Shown in pieces: positions 62,546 through 64,000 of a stretch of DNA of 64,000 nucleotides. Source of the stretch: Clostridium sp. AM58-1XD (lineage in GTDB: Bacteria > Bacillota > Clostridia > Lachnospirales > Lachnospiraceae). The stretch covers positions 1 through 64,000 of the forward strand of contig NZ_QSDR01000023.1 in assembly GCF_003464085.1 (NCBI RefSeq), read 5' to 3'. The notes beneath the pieces were generated by a model. It did not search any database. It was given only the letters and a program-made list of their open reading frames with translations, and was not told the origin of the DNA. Each line of letters starts with the position of its first letter. Within the stretch, counting starts at the first letter, position 1. The translations under genes were made by a program, and so were the position numbers.

Positions 62546-63496
62546 TCTGGCCTTCTGGTATTTTTTTAGAAGTCCACAGATGTGGCTGTAATCCTGAAGG
62601 CTGATCTGATGCTGGAGTCGTTCCTCCTGGATTAATTTATGGACATCTTTTGTAAAGTAGGAAGTAGTAGCTACGATGCTGCCTGTGTACCGCCCCATGG
62701 TCTGGGCGCCGTACAGTTCGCGGATCACAGAAACGCCTACGGGCCTGTTGGGCGCGTACTTTTTGCACTGCACTGCAAAGAGAAAGGCGCCGATATCAGA
62801 ATGTGTTGCCAGGAAAATGTCAACGCCGCCGTCGTGAGCTGCCGGTGTGAGGGAAACGTCATAGTTCAGCTTTCTGTATAATTCTGCCATGACTTCTTCA
62901 AACTGGCGGGGACTGAGCTGGTGAAGAAGGGATGGATTGGCTGCCAGCTCTTTCATCAACCGCTCGTTGACTTCTGAAACATCCACCTTGATCTGCGCCA
63001 TGATCTGTGAGCTGTCGGACGTGATGGTCCTTCCATACTTATCCACAATGCAGCTTTGCGACAGAAGGCTGAAAATATCGGTTTCATCCGACGATTTTGC
63101 TAAATATTTCAGTTTCCGGCGCAGTCTTCTGCGCAGTCTCGGGTCGGAACGGATGAATTCGATCAGCAATGAATAGGAATCTTCTATAAAGAGGTCCGTA
63201 AGTCCGCGATCATCAGCAGGTATATTCTCGATCTGGTCACTTAAGGGCAGGGTGGGAAGTTTAGACATTCTGCGCAGATAATCAACAGAACGGTGTTTAG
63301 ACAGCACCGTGATTAATCCTTTCGTCTGCAGAGAGCCCATAGGAGGATATTTTTCATACATAGTTAGAAATACATTCTGGACGATATCATCGGAATTATC
63401 CCGTGGAACGCCGCAGCTGACTGCGATTTTTTTGATGAGCTGGCTGTAATGAGAGAACGATTCCGGCGAAAAGAGATCAACTGTATTTTCATTCAT
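62525..63496 (-). CDS. Fusion of an ECF-sigma-like domain with an Mrr-type restriction endonuclease domain
   Basis: A 323-residue single frame with two unlike halves. Residues about 15-77 look like sigma-70 region 2: NSDDIVQNVFLTMYEKY and KGLITVLSKHRSVDYLRRM, closely paralleling the true ECF sigma factor elsewhere in this window (ILVTILRNRCIDYRRK). Residues 163-183 (SQIMAQIKVDVSEVNERLMK) weakly recall a region 4 helix-turn-helix. Residues about 193-312 are an Mrr_cat PD-(D/E)xK nuclease: LSPRQFEEVMAELYRKLNYD, Asp226 in DGGVDIF, Gln243-x-Lys245 in AVQCKKY. GGAGG precedes the ATG. The role is unknown: it may be a promoter- or polymerase-linked nuclease, or a DNA-damage or defence protein. Confidence 0.78.
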   Translation of the reverse strand: MNENTVDLFSPESFSHYSQLIKKIAVSCGVPRDNSDDIVQNVFLTMYEKYPPMGSLQTKGLITVLSKHRSVDYLRRMSKLPTLPLSDQIENIPADDRGLTDLFIEDSYSLLIEFIRSDPRLRRRLRRKLKYLAKSSDETDIFSLLSQSCIVDKYGRTITSDSSQIMAQIKVDVSEVNERLMKELAANPSLLHQLSPRQFEEVMAELYRKLNYDVSLTPAAHDGGVDIFLATHSDIGAFLFAVQCKKYAPNRPVGVSVIRELYGAQTMGRYTGSIVATTSYFTKDVHKLIQEERLQHQISLQDYSHICGLLKKYQKARSGRSGS

Positions 63497-63595
63497 AATA
63501 AATCCTCCCTGTCTGTATGAAAATCATGAATTTATCTGCAGAATATGATTATCTGATATTAATATAAAGCGTCTCAGGAGATTGGTAAATAGAAA

Positions 63596-63952
63596 ATGGA
63601 AAAGAAAAATATAAAACAGATGAAGACAAAGCAGGATCTGATTCAATACTGCCTTACCCTCAGAGATGTATATGAGGATTATCCGTTCAGGGATCAGGAA
63701 TGGGCGGTAATCAGGCATAAGAGCAGCAAAAAGGTATTCGCCTGGATTTACAGGAGAAACGGCAGCGTGTGCATTAATGTGAAGTGTGATCCGGAGTGGG
63801 TGGATTTCTGGAGAAAGGCGTTTTCCGGTGTTCAGCCTGGTTATCATTTGAATAAGAAATACTGGAATACGGTTATATTGGATGGAAGTGTACCGGATGG
63901 AGATATAAAACGGATGATCTCTGAGAGCTATGACCTTACAAAGACGAAATAG
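63596..63952 (+). CDS. MmcQ/YjbR-family DNA-binding protein
   Basis: A 118-residue protein of the MmcQ/YjbR (CyaY-like fold) family: DLIQYCLTLRDVYEDYPFRD, KVFAWIYRRNGSVCINVKCD, FSGVQPGYHLNKKYWNTVIL, ending in a helix with DIKRMISESYDL. The family is described as DNA-binding but poorly understood. It is divergent from the sigma-Mrr fusion with a 99-bp shared upstream region, so the two may be jointly regulated. The ATG lacks a strong ribosome site. The last 48 bases of the window show nothing recognisable. Confidence 0.87.
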   Translation: MEKKNIKQMKTKQDLIQYCLTLRDVYEDYPFRDQEWAVIRHKSSKKVFAWIYRRNGSVCINVKCDPEWVDFWRKAFSGVQPGYHLNKKYWNTVILDGSVPDGDIKRMISESYDLTKTK

Positions 63953-64000
63953 CTCACATTCCATATATTTCGGGCAGTCTGTTTACGGTTATTTTACAGA

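Overview
The window looks like a chromosomal segment of an anaerobic, low-to-moderate GC Firmicute, most likely a Lachnospiraceae (Clostridium cluster XIVa) gut bacterium. The reasons are the strong AGGAGG-type ribosome sites, the family content (MupG/DUF871, Lac-family PTS, DUF1540, SleB-like hydrolase, Ada-tailed ComEC-like lipoprotein, split transketolase, fungal/archaeal-type aspartate-semialdehyde dehydrogenase) and the absence of respiratory genes. This is judged from protein families only; no 16S or database search was possible. I saw no rRNA, CRISPR array, phage module or transposase. One tRNA gene, Gly(CCC), is present.

Layout. (1) 0.1-10.1 kb: a carbohydrate/glycopeptide salvage locus with MupG, a PRD-type PTS-controlled activator, a Lac/Cel-family PTS (IIA, IIB, IIC), a solo GrdB-like domain, N4-(beta-GlcNAc)-Asn amidase, an M20 dipeptidase, CutC and a YitT membrane protein. 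The same palindrome, TTTCCTA-N5-TAGGAAA, sits 41-42 bp ahead of a -10 box before both mupG and the PTS operon. (2) 10.1-13.1 kb: a polar amino-acid ABC importer behind a clear promoter and a leader hairpin. (3) 13.1-24.4 kb: mixed single genes, including a degenerate GGDEF-EAL protein, PHP phosphatase, L,D-transpeptidase, orphan pseudopilin, DUF1540, SodC, an AraC-type regulator, an ECF sigma/anti-sigma pair, a SleB-like hydrolase and the tRNA. (4) 24.4-26.9 kb: a TetR-aldo/keto reductase-tautomerase operon ending in a truly deleted reductase pseudogene. (5) 27-43.5 kb: housekeeping genes, including a type IIA topoisomerase pair, purine nucleoside phosphorylase, asd, aldose epimerase, YbaK, topoisomerase III, an NSS transporter, upp and an ABC-class ATPase. 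(6) 43.6-59.6 kb: a large catabolic locus with two paralogous ROK repressors, an SDR, a NitT/TauT-type ABC importer with two permeases and two unequal ATPases, Zn- and Fe-alcohol dehydrogenases, a DMT carrier, a two-subunit transketolase, an RpiB-like isomerase and two transaldolases. (7) 59.7-64 kb: a Gfo/Idh oxidoreductase, a secreted ComEC-like metallo-beta-lactamase, a membrane protein, a sigma-factor-like/Mrr-nuclease fusion and an MmcQ/YjbR protein.

How the genes work together. The 44-59 kb locus looks like one import-and-cleave pathway. A small charged compound enters through the TauT-type importer, dehydrogenases adjust its oxidation state, and transketolase, isomerase and transaldolases cut it to central sugar phosphates. 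No sugar kinase is present, which fits a substrate that cannot be or need not be phosphorylated, such as a sulfo-sugar. The substrate is a hypothesis. The 0-10 kb locus would import a phosphorylated amino-sugar disaccharide and trim peptide-linked GlcNAc.

Two features cut across the window. First, two families of non-coding repeats punctuate gene ends: a 119-bp imperfect palindrome (five full copies, one related fragment) and a 64-bp element (one perfect pair, two degenerate copies). Second, ten genes carry about twelve single-base losses, almost all in short homopolymers, while both flanks stay well conserved, and an eleventh may carry a similar indel at its start. This points to sequencing or assembly error rather than true gene decay. 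Start codons were chosen from ribosome-site spacing.
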